The notes below the pieces were generated by a model that was given only the letters and a program-made list of their open reading frames with translations, had not been told where the DNA came from and did no database searches. A stretch of DNA of 64,000 bases from Cocleimonas flava (lineage in GTDB: Bacteria > Pseudomonadota > Gammaproteobacteria > Thiotrichales > Thiotrichaceae). The stretch is taken from NCBI RefSeq assembly GCF_004339015.1, contig NZ_SMFQ01000003.1:124001-188000 (forward strand), written 5' to 3'. The translations under genes were made by a program, and so were the position numbers. Positions 48,028 through 57,535 of the stretch are shown piece after piece (positions within the stretch are counted from its first letter, which is position 1; each line of letters begins with the position of its first letter).

Positions 48028-49224
48028 ATGAATCCTAATTTAAATCAATTACACCCTTATCCTTTTCAAAAAATTGCAGAGCTCTATCAAGGTGTAGAAC
48101 CAGCAACAAAAGACCTGATATCTTTTGCTATTGGAGAACCAAAACATAAGACGCCGGATATTATACTAGAAGCTGTTCAACAAAACCTATCTGGTTTTTC
48201 AAATTATCCATTAACGGCTGGTTCTCCTGAACTCAGAGAGTCAATTAAACACTGGTTGATACAGCGATTTAATCTTGGTCAAAGCAATATAACAGAAGAT
48301 AAAAATATTCTACCCGTTAATGGCACACGAGAAGCATTATTTGCATTCGCCCAGGCAGTGGTGGATAACACTAAACCAAACGCCTCAATTTTAATGCCTA
48401 ACCCCTTTTATCAAATTTACGAGGGTGCGGCTTTTCTCTCTGGCGCTAAACCGGTGTTCTTGTCGTGCACCAAAGAAACAAATTTCTCACCTGATTTTTC
48501 TAAGGTTACTCCTGCGCAATGGGATGATTGTCAGTTACTGTATTTATGTAGCCCGGGAAATCCGACTGGATCAGTTGTTGATGCAGAACAAATCGTGCAA
48601 TTAATCGAATTAGCAGAAAAGCATGATTTTATTATTGCCAGTGATGAGTGTTATTCGGAAATCTATTTTGATGAAGAAAAGCCACCTGTAGGTTTATTAG
48701 AAGTGGCTGCGACAATGGGTAATCTTGACTTTAAACGATGCGTGGTTTTCCATAGTCTTTCGAAACGCTCTAATGCGCCCGGCTTACGATCTGGCTTTGT
48801 CGCTGGTGATGCCGAGATCTTAAAGAAGTTTTTGTTGTTTCGTACCTATCACGGGTGTGCGATGTCTCAACCTATTCAAATGGCGAGTATTGCAGCGTGG
48901 AATGATGAAAAACATGTTAAAGAAAATAGAGATCAATACCGTTTGAAATTTGATGCGGTTTTAGATGTTTTGGGTGATGTGCTTGAGGTAGACAAACCTG
49001 AAGCGGGCTTTTATCTTTGGCCTGATGTGCAAATGAATGATGAAATATTCACAAGAGATGTTTATGCGCAGCAAAACCTTAAAGTGGTTCCGGGCAGTTA
49101 TTTGGCTCGAAGCGTCGATGGTGTGAATCCGGGTGAAAATAGAATTAGGATGGCATTAGTGGCTACAATTGAAGAATGTATAGAAGGCGCAGAACGTTTA
49201 CGTGCTTTTATCAAGTCTCAATAA
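48028..49224 (+). CDS. dapC: Succinyldiaminopimelate transaminase
   Basis: PLP aminotransferase of lysine/diaminopimelate synthesis that makes N-succinyl-LL-diaminopimelate. The 398-residue class I/II aminotransferase begins MNPNLNQLHPYPFQKIAEL, as in the DapC group, with the FAIGEPKHKTP block. The PLP Lys is Lys246 in FHSLSKRSNAPGLRSGF. It is convergent with dapD, whose product supplies its substrate precursor, which supports the assignment. Confidence 0.94.
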   Translation: MNPNLNQLHPYPFQKIAELYQGVEPATKDLISFAIGEPKHKTPDIILEAVQQNLSGFSNYPLTAGSPELRESIKHWLIQRFNLGQSNITEDKNILPVNGTREALFAFAQAVVDNTKPNASILMPNPFYQIYEGAAFLSGAKPVFLSCTKETNFSPDFSKVTPAQWDDCQLLYLCSPGNPTGSVVDAEQIVQLIELAEKHDFIIASDECYSEIYFDEEKPPVGLLEVAATMGNLDFKRCVVFHSLSKRSNAPGLRSGFVAGDAEILKKFLLFRTYHGCAMSQPIQMASIAAWNDEKHVKENRDQYRLKFDAVLDVLGDVLEVDKPEAGFYLWPDVQMNDEIFTRDVYAQQNLKVVPGSYLARSVDGVNPGENRIRMALVATIEECIEGAERLRAFIKSQ

Positions 49225-49257
49225 TGAAATCATCTATCTGAAGATATTCCAAACATT

Positions 49258-49284
49258 AAAAAAGCGCTCTATATGAGCGCTTTT
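49258..49284. terminator. Bidirectional hairpin terminator after dapC
   Basis: AAAAGCGCTC and GAGCGCTTTT form a ten-base stem with a TATAT loop. It lies about 35 bases after the dapC stop and 43 bases before repeat copy 9. Confidence 0.85.
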
Positions 49285-49326
49285 GTTTGTAGAAAAGGTG
49301 CTTATTTAATTAGCATAAATAAAAAG

Positions 49327-49355
49327 GCACCCCCCTACTTTGAGGCAGTTTTTTT
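49327..49355 (+). repeat. Dispersed C-rich repeat, copy 9
   Basis: GCACCCCCCTACTTTGAGGC, two bases, then T7. It lies between convergent dapC and dapD and is sense to dapC, downstream of an independent conventional terminator. Confidence 0.9.
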
Positions 49356-49365
49356 AGCCAGACAT

Positions 49366-50265
49366 TTAATCGTTGCTATGCAGGCTACTGTTTAATCCAC
49401 CCCATACTGAAGAATCACTGGTAATCGCTTCTACCGCGCCAGTTTGGCTGTTTCTTCTGAATAATAAGCCAGATTGTCCTGTTAAATCGCGTGCTGAGAC
49501 AATTTCACCATCAGGTGTTTTTACTTTAGTTCCCGCTGTCAGATACAAACCAGATTCTACAATACAGTCATCGCCTAAAGAGATACCTAAACCTGCATTC
49601 GCGCCTAACAGGTTACGTTTACCCATAGAGACAACTTGCTTGCCGCCACCCGATAAAGTGCCCATGATGGATGCACCACCGCCAATGTCTGAATTTTCAC
49701 CAACAATAACACCGGCGCTGATTCTGCCTTCAACCATGGAGTCACCGAGCGTACCTGCATTGAAGTTAACAAAACCTTCGTGCATTACTGTAGTACCAGA
49801 AGCTAAATGCGCGCCTAGACGAATACGGTCAGCGTTACCAATGCGTACACCTTCCGGAATCACATAATCTGTCATGCGAGGGAATTTATCGATAGAGGTG
49901 ACGCTAAGTTGGTGATTTTCTTCCGCAATTAAACCGCGTAGGTTTTCTACTTCGCCTGGAAGAACAGGGCCAGCTGATGTCCATGCAACATTCGCCAATA
50001 AGCCAAATACACCGTCTAGATTTAAACTGTTTGGTTTAACCTGACATTCTGATAATAGATGTAAGCGCAAATAGGCTTCTTCTACAGATTTAGGTGCGTC
50101 ATCTAATGATTCAATTTCAACTTCTACAAAATCACTTTTCAATAGGCCAACTTTTAAAGCCAGACAGCTTCTAGCTATTTCTTTATTGGTACGTGGAAAC
50201 CATGTGTCGATTGTTTTGCCGCTTGCTGCATCAGTATATCGATGCCCTATCCGTTTAATTGTCAT
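49366..50265 (-). CDS. dapD: Tetrahydrodipicolinate N-succinyltransferase
   Basis: Succinylates tetrahydrodipicolinate in the diaminopimelate/lysine pathway. The C-terminal half is a left-handed beta-helix of hexapeptide repeats (VRIGNADRIRLGAHL, ISAGVIVGENSDIGGGASI, LLGANAGLGISLGDDCIVE). The N-terminal domain and the 299-residue length fit the longer DapD type found in Pseudomonas and actinobacteria, not the 274-residue E. coli type. Convergent with dapC. Confidence 0.93.
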   Translation of the reverse strand: MTIKRIGHRYTDAASGKTIDTWFPRTNKEIARSCLALKVGLLKSDFVEVEIESLDDAPKSVEEAYLRLHLLSECQVKPNSLNLDGVFGLLANVAWTSAGPVLPGEVENLRGLIAEENHQLSVTSIDKFPRMTDYVIPEGVRIGNADRIRLGAHLASGTTVMHEGFVNFNAGTLGDSMVEGRISAGVIVGENSDIGGGASIMGTLSGGGKQVVSMGKRNLLGANAGLGISLGDDCIVESGLYLTAGTKVKTPDGEIVSARDLTGQSGLLFRRNSQTGAVEAITSDSSVWGGLNSSLHSND

Positions 50266-50427
50266 GTAATGCTCGCTGTGTAAAATGTGAAAGAGTTAAA
50301 AATAAACTGCGCAAAGTATACAGTTTGTTGAGTAAAACGTGGATAGATTTAGATAAATTCTCTGGTTTAAATATTGATTCTGTTAAACTGCAGAGTCATT
50401 TTTATTGTGATCAAAAGAGAAATAAGT

Positions 50428-50709
50428 ATGTTAGATGTAAATGAATATTTTGATGGAAAAGTTAAATCAATCGCTTATCAAACTGAGACACTTCCTGCTT
50501 CTGTAGGTGTCATGTCAGTCGGAGAATATGTGTTTAATACAGCAGACAAAGAGACAATGACGGTAATAACAGGTGCTTTGGAAATAACGTTTAAAGATGC
50601 AAGTGAGTCTCAGGTATTTAGTGCAGGTGAATCCTTTAATGTTGAAGCGAATAGTTCTTTTGATGTCGTGGTGAAGCAGGAAACAGCTTATCTTTGTACT
50701 TATGGCTAA
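50428..50709 (+). CDS. ppnP: Pyrimidine/purine nucleoside phosphorylase PpnP
   Basis: Small cupin-fold enzyme (YaiE/DUF1255) that phosphorolyses several nucleosides. The start at 50428 (MLDVNEYFDGKVKS) is chosen because an AAGAGA ribosome site lies about 8 bases upstream and the family begins at this point. The longer frame from 50374 adds 18 unrelated hydrophobic residues. The protein is 93 residues, with ASVGVMSVGEYVFNTADKE and the cupin-like GESFNVEANSSFDV. Confidence 0.92.
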   Translation: MLDVNEYFDGKVKSIAYQTETLPASVGVMSVGEYVFNTADKETMTVITGALEITFKDASESQVFSAGESFNVEANSSFDVVVKQETAYLCTYG

Positions 50710-50749
50710 AGAAACCAGTAGAAAGATGATTGTTAAGCTGTATTTGTTA

Positions 50750-50785
50750 AGGCACTTTTAAAAAAGTGCCTGTAAGTAGGGGGTG
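50750..50785 (-). repeat. Dispersed C-rich repeat, copy 10 (minus strand), with adjoining palindrome
   Basis: On the minus strand CACCCCCTACTTACAGGC (one C fewer) is followed by AC and T6, making it the only single copy on that strand. It is sense to the leftward histidine-phosphatase-fold gene. The segment after the core also forms a perfect ten-base palindrome (AGGCACTTTT with AAAAGTGCCT, 50750-50771). Confidence 0.78.
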
Positions 50786-50837
50786 TAGTTATAGATATTT
50801 ATGTTAATAGCAAAAAAGTTGTTATTAACATCAGTTG

Positions 50838-51437
50838 TTAGCCGTGTTTAATCAGACACCCTTTTTCACCCACTTCATCGTGGTAAATGTGTAGGCGAGA
50901 GAAGCACGCGTAATCGACATTTAAACGAAACAGGTTTTCATCCTGCATACCTAGAATATACATAATGATTAATCGAATCGGGCCTGTATCGCTAACAAAT
51001 AAAATGCGTTTGCCTTGGTTGTTTTCGATAATGTTTTTGAAGTATGCCAAAACGCGCGATTGAAATATGTGAAAGTCTTCACCTTCAGGTGGTGATACTC
51101 TAGTGGGTGATTGCCACCATGCGTTAAGAAGCTCTCCTTCCTCTTTCATGATCTGTTCCGGACACAAGCCTTCCCAATGTCCAAAGTCCATTTCATTCAA
51201 ACTATCATCGACTTCTAGGTCAATATCATCTTCTTCTGCGATGAGTTGTGCGAATTCCTGGCAACGCTCTAGAGAGGCAGAGACAATTAAATCCCATTTG
51301 CCTTTATTATCGAGGGCTTTTACCATTTTCTGCCAACCGGCATCGGTAAGCGTATCGTTAGTGCTGCCGCAGAATACGGCATCATTTTCCACTTCGCCAT
51401 GACGAAGTAAATCTATTATTGTTGTTGTGGGTGTCAT
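50838..51437 (-). CDS. Histidine-phosphatase-fold protein (CobC/GpmB-like) lacking the second catalytic His
   Basis: A 199-residue member of the phosphoglycerate mutase-like superfamily. The LRHGEVEND motif carries the phospho-accepting His. Arg in SASLERCQEF and Glu in LNEMDFGHWEG are in place. The overall plan is closest to CobC-type alpha-ribazole phosphatases. However, the usual VSHGG/VTHAG segment reads VSDTGPIRLI, so the second active-site His is replaced by Asp. The enzyme may be altered in activity or act on another substrate. It lies downstream of greA on the same strand. Confidence 0.85.
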   Translation of the reverse strand: MTPTTTIIDLLRHGEVENDAVFCGSTNDTLTDAGWQKMVKALDNKGKWDLIVSASLERCQEFAQLIAEEDDIDLEVDDSLNEMDFGHWEGLCPEQIMKEEGELLNAWWQSPTRVSPPEGEDFHIFQSRVLAYFKNIIENNQGKRILFVSDTGPIRLIIMYILGMQDENLFRLNVDYACFSRLHIYHDEVGEKGCLIKHG

Positions 51438-51453
51438 TAATTAAAGCCTGTTA

Positions 51454-51488
51454 AATAATAAGAGATACATTCCGTATCTCTTATTATT
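51454..51488. terminator. AT-rich 15-bp hairpin between greA and the phosphatase gene
   Basis: AATAATAAGAGATAC and GTATCTCTTATTATT are perfect inverted arms around a 5-base loop. It lies about 50 bases after the greA stop on the minus strand. The following T-content is low, so it could be a weak terminator or an mRNA-end-stabilising hairpin. Confidence 0.55.
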
Positions 51489-51540
51489 TTAATTAAAACG
51501 TGAATGCGTTTTGATAAATCAAAAGACTCACTAAAATTGT

Positions 51541-52017
51541 TTAAATATATTTAATATCTACAATTTCGTATTCACGTATTCCCGCAGGTGCTTTAACGGT
51601 TGCTACATCGCCTTCTTCTTTTCCAATCAATGCTCTGGCGATTGGTGAAGACACAGCGATAAGATTTAATTTAATATCAGCTTCAACATCACCGACTATT
51701 TGATAGGTGACAGTTTCTTCTGTATCAAGGTCTTCAAGTTCAACAGTTGCACCAAAAACTACTCTACCTTCGACACCTAAATTGGTGACATCAATAATCT
51801 GGGCAGTAGAAAGAACGGATTCCAATTCTTGAATGCGTCCTTCTGCAAAGCTCTGTTGCTCTCTAGCAGCATGGTATTCTGCATTTTCTTTTAAGTCACC
51901 GTGTTCTCTAGCTGTAGCTATTGCTTCAACGATTTGAGGACGGGTAATCGTTTTAAGAACATTCAGTTCTTCTTTTAAACGATCAGCACCTACACTTGTA
52001 ATTGGTGGTCTATCCAT
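51541..52017 (-). CDS. greA: Transcription elongation factor GreA
   Basis: Binds the RNA polymerase secondary channel and stimulates cleavage of backtracked RNA. It has 158 residues. An N-terminal coiled coil carries the acidic tip (ARE...[14 protein letters not shown]), followed by an FKBP-like C-terminal domain ending with [13 protein letters not shown]. It lies downstream of carB with a 61-base spacer, the conserved carA-carB-greA order. Confidence 0.97.
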   Translation of the reverse strand: MDRPPITSVGADRLKEELNVLKTITRPQIVEAIATAREHGDLKENAEYHAAREQQSFAEGRIQELESVLSTAQIIDVTNLGVEGRVVFGATVELEDLDTEETVTYQIVGDVEADIKLNLIAVSSPIARALIGKEEGDVATVKAPAGIREYEIVDIKYI

Positions 52018-52078
52018 GAGGTAATTCCTTTGTACTTTATTTCTTAGTGTTGTTAAGTAAGACGATTACATTATTGAT

Positions 52079-55000
52079 CTAGTGCAAGTCTTGTAGTTTA
52101 TAAACTTGCTCTTGGTCATCATGAGTCATTGCCTGACATAGCGCCCAAGCCCCTGTGATGGTGGTGGCATAGGTAACTTTACCTTGCAATGCTTCACGTC
52201 TGATCTCAAATGAATCTTCAATCGCCTTTTTACCTTCGGTGGTATTTACAATTAAATTAACTTGTTCATTTTTAACCAAATCAACAATGTTAGGACGTCC
52301 TTCTCTCACTTTGTTAATTTGTTCGCATTCAAAACCAGCTTCTTTTAACGCACGTGCAGTACCACGAGTGGCAACAAGTTTGAACTCAAGATCCTGTAAA
52401 AGTTTCGCAACTTCTAGCACTGCTTCACGATCATTTTCTCTCACACTTAAAAAGGCTGTTCCGCCCTGTTTAGGGAAATCGATACTGGCTGCGTGCTGTG
52501 ATTTGCCAAAGGCTTCTGCAAAGGTTTTACCAACACCCATAACTTCGCCCGTTGATTTCATTTCAGGGCCAAGAATAGGATCTACACCAGGGAACTTGAT
52601 AAACGGGAATACAGCTTCTTTAACCGAAAAATGCGTAGGTATTATTTCTTCTCTCATCCCTTGCTCATCAAGTGATGTGCCTGCCATGCAACGTGCTGCA
52701 ACTTTGGCTAGAGGTCGTCCTGTGGCCTTAGAAACATAAGGAACTGTTCTAGATGCTCTAGGGTTTACTTCAAGAACGTATACATCTTGATCTTTGATCG
52801 CGAATTGTACATTCATTAAGCCTACAACATTTAAGGCTAAAGCCATTTTGCGTGATTGCTCACGTAGCTCATCCTGAATTTCTTCGCTCAAAGAATAAGG
52901 GGGCAATGAACATGCTGAATCACCAGAGTGAACACCCGCTTGTTCTATGTGCTGCATGATGCCGCCAATAAGCACATTCTCGCCATCACAAATTGCATCT
53001 ACATCCACTTCAATAGCATCATCCAGGAAGCGATCGAGTAATACCGGAGAATCATTAGACGCCTGAACAGCATCTCGCATATAAGTGCGTAAATCATCTT
53101 CGTTGTGGACTATTTCCATTGCTCTACCACCAAGAACATAAGATGGTCTAACAACAAGTGGGTAACCTACTTCACTTGCGAGCCTTACGCCCTCTTCTGT
53201 GCTTCTGGCCGTTCTGTTTGGTGGTTGCTTAAGACCTAGTTTCTCAATCATTTGCTGGAAACGCTCACGGTCTTCAGCCAAATCGATAGAGTCTGGGCTT
53301 GTACCAATAATTGGAGTTCCGTTCGCTTCTAGTGCTTCAGCGAGTTTTAGAGGTGTTTGCCCACCGTATTGTACGATGACGCCCTTAGGTTTCTCTAAAT
53401 CTACGATTTCAAGCACGTCTTCCAGAGTCAGTGGTTCAAAATATAAACGGTCTGAGGTATCGTAATCGGTAGAAACGGTTTCAGGGTTACAGTTAACCAT
53501 GATCGTTTCATAGCCATCTTCTCGCATTGCCAAAGCTGCGTGAACACAACAGTAATCAAACTCAATACCTTGGCCGATTCGATTAGGTCCGCCACCCAAT
53601 ACCATGATTTTATCTTTATCACTTGGCTTGGCTTCACATTCTTCGTCGTAGCTAGAATACATATATGCAGTATCTGTAGAGAATTCTGCTGCACAGGTAT
53701 CTACTCTTTTGTAGATTGGTCTCACACCTAATTTTTGACGTAGTTTGCGTATTTCTTTTTCTTTAGCGTTTAACACAGTGGCCAAACGTCTATCGCCAAA
53801 ACCTTTGCGTTTCAGGTCGAACATTTCATCTTTGCCAATACTGCTCGGTAAACGCCCTTTGAGTGAGTTTTCTAATTCAATAATTTCTTCAATTTGACTT
53901 AAGAACCATGGATCAATTGCAGTAAGGTCGAACAACTCTTCCAGACTCATGCCATAACGGAAGCCATCCCCGACATAAAGGATACGTTCTGGACCTGCTG
54001 CGATTAATTCGCGACGTAATTCGTCGATTGCATTTTCATCAGTAAGGTCAACTTTCTCATCTAAGCCATCTATGCCTGTTTCTAAACCGCGTAGTGCTTT
54101 CTGGAAAGATTCCTGGAAGGTACGGCCAATCGCCATCACTTCACCCACTGATTTCATTTGTGTGGTTAAACGTGAATCTGCTTTCGGGAATTTTTCAAAT
54201 GTGAATCTAGGAATTTTGGTTACAACATAATCTATCGTTGGCTCAAATGATGCTGGTGTTGCACCACCCGTAATATCATTTTTCAACTCGTCTAAAGTAA
54301 ATCCAACCGCTAGTTTCGCCGCTATTTTAGCAATAGGGAAACCTGTAGCTTTAGATGCAAGTGCAGATGAACGAGAAACACGTGGGTTCATCTCGATGAT
54401 CACCATACGACCATCTTTTGGATTGATTGAGAACTGTACGTTAGAGCCGCCAGTTTCAACACCAATTTTACGAAGTACCGCTAGAGATGCGTTACGTAAT
54501 ATCTGGTATTCCTTGTCTGTTAATGTCTGTGCAGGTGCAACCGTAATTGAGTCACCAGTATGGATTCCCATTGGGTCAAGGTTTTCGATAGAACAGATGA
54601 TGATACAGTTATCAGCCTGATCACGAACAACCTCCATTTCGTATTCTTTCCAGCCCAATAGAGACTCTTCTAATAAAACTTCTGTCGTTGGCGAAAGGTC
54701 TAAGCCACGCGCCACGATTTCTTCAAATTCTTCAAGGTTGTAAGCTATACCGCCACCAGAACCACCCATGGTGAATGATGGTCTACAGATAGTAGGGAAA
54801 CCTAATCCTGATTGGACTTGACGTGCTTCTTCCATGCTGTGCGCGACACCAGAGCGTGCTGATGCTAGACCGATATCTTCCATGGCAACACGGAATTTTT
54901 CGCGGTCTTCAGCCATATCAATAGCTTCTTTTTTCGCACCAATCATTTCTATGCCGTACTCAGCAAGTACACCATGCTTGTCTAGATCTAATGCGCAATT

Positions 55001-55288
55001 TAATGCAGTTTGGCCGCCCATGGTTGGGAGCAAAACATCTGGTCTTTCTTTTTCTATGATTTTAGCAACTGTTTTCCATTGAATGGGCTCAATATAAATT
55101 GCATCAGCCATTTCCGGGTCAGTCATTATCGTAGCAGGATTAGAATTCACCAGAATTACGCGGTAACCTTCTTCACGAAGGGCTTTACAGGCTTGAGCGC
55201 CTGAATAGTCAAACTCACACGCTTGACCAATAACGATAGGGCCAGCACCAATTATTAAGATGCTTTTTATGTCGGTACGCTTAGGCAT
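52079..55288 (-). CDS. carB: Carbamoyl-phosphate synthase large subunit
   Basis: Makes carbamoyl phosphate from bicarbonate, ammonia and ATP for arginine and pyrimidine synthesis. The 1069-residue protein contains two homologous ATP-grasp halves ([18 protein letters not shown] near the N-terminus and [18 protein letters not shown] near 560). A C-terminal allosteric MGS-like domain follows. Its ATG overlaps the last base of the carA stop codon (TAATG), so translation is coupled. Confidence 0.98.
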   Translation of the reverse strand: MPKRTDIKSILIIGAGPIVIGQACEFDYSGAQACKALREEGYRVILVNSNPATIMTDPEMADAIYIEPIQWKTVAKIIEKERPDVLLPTMGGQTALNCALDLDKHGVLAEYGIEMIGAKKEAIDMAEDREKFRVAMEDIGLASARSGVAHSMEEARQVQSGLGFPTICRPSFTMGGSGGGIAYNLEEFEEIVARGLDLSPTTEVLLEESLLGWKEYEMEVVRDQADNCIIICSIENLDPMGIHTGDSITVAPAQTLTDKEYQILRNASLAVLRKIGVETGGSNVQFSINPKDGRMVIIEMNPRVSRSSALASKATGFPIAKIAAKLAVGFTLDELKNDITGGATPASFEPTIDYVVTKIPRFTFEKFPKADSRLTTQMKSVGEVMAIGRTFQESFQKALRGLETGIDGLDEKVDLTDENAIDELRRELIAAGPERILYVGDGFRYGMSLEELFDLTAIDPWFLSQIEEIIELENSLKGRLPSSIGKDEMFDLKRKGFGDRRLATVLNAKEKEIRKLRQKLGVRPIYKRVDTCAAEFSTDTAYMYSSYDEECEAKPSDKDKIMVLGGGPNRIGQGIEFDYCCVHAALAMREDGYETIMVNCNPETVSTDYDTSDRLYFEPLTLEDVLEIVDLEKPKGVIVQYGGQTPLKLAEALEANGTPIIGTSPDSIDLAEDRERFQQMIEKLGLKQPPNRTARSTEEGVRLASEVGYPLVVRPSYVLGGRAMEIVHNEDDLRTYMRDAVQASNDSPVLLDRFLDDAIEVDVDAICDGENVLIGGIMQHIEQAGVHSGDSACSLPPYSLSEEIQDELREQSRKMALALNVVGLMNVQFAIKDQDVYVLEVNPRASRTVPYVSKATGRPLAKVAARCMAGTSLDEQGMREEIIPTHFSVKEAVFPFIKFPGVDPILGPEMKSTGEVMGVGKTFAEAFGKSQHAASIDFPKQGGTAFLSVRENDREAVLEVAKLLQDLEFKLVATRGTARALKEAGFECEQINKVREGRPNIVDLVKNEQVNLIVNTTEGKKAIEDSFEIRREALQGKVTYATTITGAWALCQAMTHDDQEQVYKLQDLH

Positions 55289-56439
55289 TATTTGGCCTCC
55301 TTCATTAAAGCAATAAAATCATCAAAAATTGGGGCTATGTCATGTGGACCAGGGCTTGCTTCTGGATGTCCCTGAAAACTATATGCTGGGCAATCCGTGC
55401 GCTTAACACCTTGTAAACTGCCGTCAAACAATGATCTGTGCGTTGTTTTTAATGTTGCTGGTAATGTGTCTTCATCAACAGCGAATCCATGATTCTGACT
55501 GGTAATCATTACTTTTTTACTTTCTAAATCTTGTACCGGATGATTTGCGCCGTGATGACCAAATTTCATTTTGACTGTTGAAGCCCCGCTAGCAAGGCCT
55601 AACAATTGATGGCCTAAACAGATACCAAAAGTAGGTACTTTCTTATCTAGAACCGTTTTAATCGCTTCTATTGCATAATCACAAGGCTCTGGATCACCAG
55701 GACCATTTGATAGGAACACGCCGTCAGGATTCATCGCTAACACATCTTCCGCTGAAGTTTGCGCAGGAACAACTTTAACAAAGCAGCCTCTGTCAACGAG
55801 CATGCGCAAGATGTTTTTCTTGATTCCATAATCATAAGCTACAACAAAATGGTCAGCCGATGATTTATCAATGGTCACATTGTCTTCTGGTTCTAAATTC
55901 CAGGTGCCTTCAGTCCAGTCGTATGATTCTTTTGTTGAAACCACTTTTGCCAGATCGGCACCTTTCAAACCAGGAAATGAATTAATTTGTTGTTTGGCTG
56001 ATTCGATTTGTTCCTGAGTTGCAGCTCCTTCGATACCACCTATGATACAGCCTCGCTGCGCACCTTTTTCACGTAATATACGTGTCAGTCTGCGGGTATC
56101 TATATCGGCTATGGCAACTACTTGTTTGCGTTTTAAATAGTCAGGCAATGATTCTTCTGAGCGCCAGTTACTGACTAAACGAGGAACGTCTTTTACTATC
56201 AGTCCAGTAGCAAAGATGGTATCGGCTTCTTCGTCTTCTTTGTTTATGCCGGTGTTACCGATATGGGGATAGGTTAATGTAACCATTTGACTTGCATAAG
56301 ATGGATCAGTCAATATTTCTTGATATCCAGTCATAGCAGTATTAAAAACCACTTCTCCGACATTGCTACCATCGTAACCTATAGACTTGCCATGAAATTC
56401 ATTTCCATCTTCAAGAATTAGGATTGCCTTCTTATCCAA
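55288..56439 (-). CDS. carA: Carbamoyl-phosphate synthase small subunit
   Basis: Glutaminase subunit that feeds ammonia to CarB. It has 383 residues. The N-terminal domain contains [11 protein letters not shown] and the class I amidotransferase domain the nucleophile Cys in [13 protein letters not shown]. The catalytic His/Glu pair lies in [13 protein letters not shown]. It is first in carA-carB-greA. A leader region of about 200 bases precedes it. Confidence 0.98.
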   Translation of the reverse strand: MDKKAILILEDGNEFHGKSIGYDGSNVGEVVFNTAMTGYQEILTDPSYASQMVTLTYPHIGNTGINKEDEEADTIFATGLIVKDVPRLVSNWRSEESLPDYLKRKQVVAIADIDTRRLTRILREKGAQRGCIIGGIEGAATQEQIESAKQQINSFPGLKGADLAKVVSTKESYDWTEGTWNLEPEDNVTIDKSSADHFVVAYDYGIKKNILRMLVDRGCFVKVVPAQTSAEDVLAMNPDGVFLSNGPGDPEPCDYAIEAIKTVLDKKVPTFGICLGHQLLGLASGASTVKMKFGHHGANHPVQDLESKKVMITSQNHGFAVDEDTLPATLKTTHRSLFDGSLQGVKRTDCPAYSFQGHPEASPGPHDIAPIFDDFIALMKEAK

Positions 56440-56511
56440 GCTGCCTCCATTTCGCTTTGTACTAAAGATATGGGGTTTTCAATAACACAAAGCTGTAAAT
56501 TGCTTACACAC

Positions 56512-56547
56512 AAAACGGGATGGTGCTCCATGCAGAACAACATCCCG
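56512..56547 (-). terminator. Hairpin in the carA leader
   Basis: On the minus strand CGGGATG pairs with CATCCCG over an 18-base loop and is followed by TTTTGTGTGT. It lies between the end of the upstream unknown gene and the carA start. It could terminate the upstream transcript or act as a carAB leader hairpin. The U-run is short, so termination is uncertain. Confidence 0.45.
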
Positions 56548-56638
56548 ATTAAATTCAAAAATATATTGTTGGGTATTCTACTCGAAAAGAATTACGAGTG
56601 TCTACGTAGCAGATCGAATCAATAGGTGTATTTGGGTA

Positions 56639-57109
56639 TTATTTTGAAAATAATTTTCCGAGCCAGCGTTTAGGTTGATTTTCAGGCTTATCTTTTACTT
56701 GTAAGTTCTGAGGTTTAGATTTAGTTATTGTCCATTTTGGTAAAGGTGGAGTTTTGGCAATGCTGCAAGATGAACCTAGACCCTTTGGGTCAAATACCTT
56801 AATGAAATTAGGCTTTTCTAGATTATCCGCATACACAATTCCGCAATAGTCTTCCTTGTGTTCTGCTCTCAATGACAGGTCTATCTTTTCGATATAAGTA
56901 ATTAAATCTTTCTCTAGCATGGGCTTTTCTGGAACTGTTTTATCTGTTTCATAGATGTACCATTCTTCGTCTGAGTCGGCCTTGACCACATCCCAAATAT
57001 GATCGAGTTGATGCCATTTTAGAACTCCGTAAAATTTGCTTTTAAAAAGCGCCAAAAAATCAGTTCCACCTGCCTGATTTTTATCTTGTGATGATAGATC
57101 CTTGCTCAT
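56639..57109 (-). CDS. Conserved-looking protein of unknown function
   Basis: A soluble 156-residue protein without membrane segments or signal. It contains aromatic-rich segments (FLALFKSKFYGVLKWHQLDHIWDVV shown in part, DEEWYIYETD) and a basic Pro/Lys-rich tail ending KRWLGKLFSK. Its ATG overlaps the stop of the VOC-family gene (ATGA, 4 bases), so the two are translationally coupled and probably functionally linked. No domain family is recognised. Confidence 0.78.
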   Translation of the reverse strand: MSKDLSSQDKNQAGGTDFLALFKSKFYGVLKWHQLDHIWDVVKADSDEEWYIYETDKTVPEKPMLEKDLITYIEKIDLSLRAEHKEDYCGIVYADNLEKPNFIKVFDPKGLGSSCSIAKTPPLPKWTITKSKPQNLQVKDKPENQPKRWLGKLFSK

Positions 57110-57483
57110 TGCAAAATCTCCAAGGTATTGCCATCAGGGTCGCGAACAAAAAGTGCTTTACGCCCTGATTGACTCATGGTGAACACAATCCCATGATCAT
57201 TAAGACGCTGCTGTATGGTCGATAGGTCTCTGACTCTAAAGGCAGCATGCCGATCTCGACCACCATGCTCAGGTCGTTCTAATGGATCGTGATTTTTAAC
57301 CAATAATAAATGTATTTGTTGAAGATGGTTGATGGTAAGCCAGAATCCATCAAAAGATAAATCAGGGCGTGAATTATCAACTCTTAAGCCTAAAACGGTT
57401 TCATAAAAACGTCTAGATTTTTCAAGGTTTGAAATAACAAAACTAATGTGGTCTATCGCTAAAAAGTTGTCTGTTGCTGTCAT
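57106..57483 (-). CDS. VOC-superfamily (glyoxalase/dioxygenase-fold) protein
   Basis: A 125-residue single-domain protein with the two beta-alpha-beta-beta-beta modules of the vicinal-oxygen-chelate fold. It begins IDHISFVISNLEKSRRFYETVLG, with the first metal His, and ends VRDPDGNTLEILQ, with the last metal Glu. The second-module His lies in GRDRHAAFRV. The substrate is unknown: lactoylglutathione lyases, fosfomycin-type enzymes and dioxygenases share the fold. Its stop overlaps the next gene's start. Confidence 0.9.
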   Translation of the reverse strand: MTATDNFLAIDHISFVISNLEKSRRFYETVLGLRVDNSRPDLSFDGFWLTINHLQQIHLLLVKNHDPLERPEHGGRDRHAAFRVRDLSTIQQRLNDHGIVFTMSQSGRKALFVRDPDGNTLEILQ

Positions 57484-57535
57484 GTTTATAGTAAGAACGA
57501 ATATAGTAGGAAATAATATAGTGAGATTGAAATTA

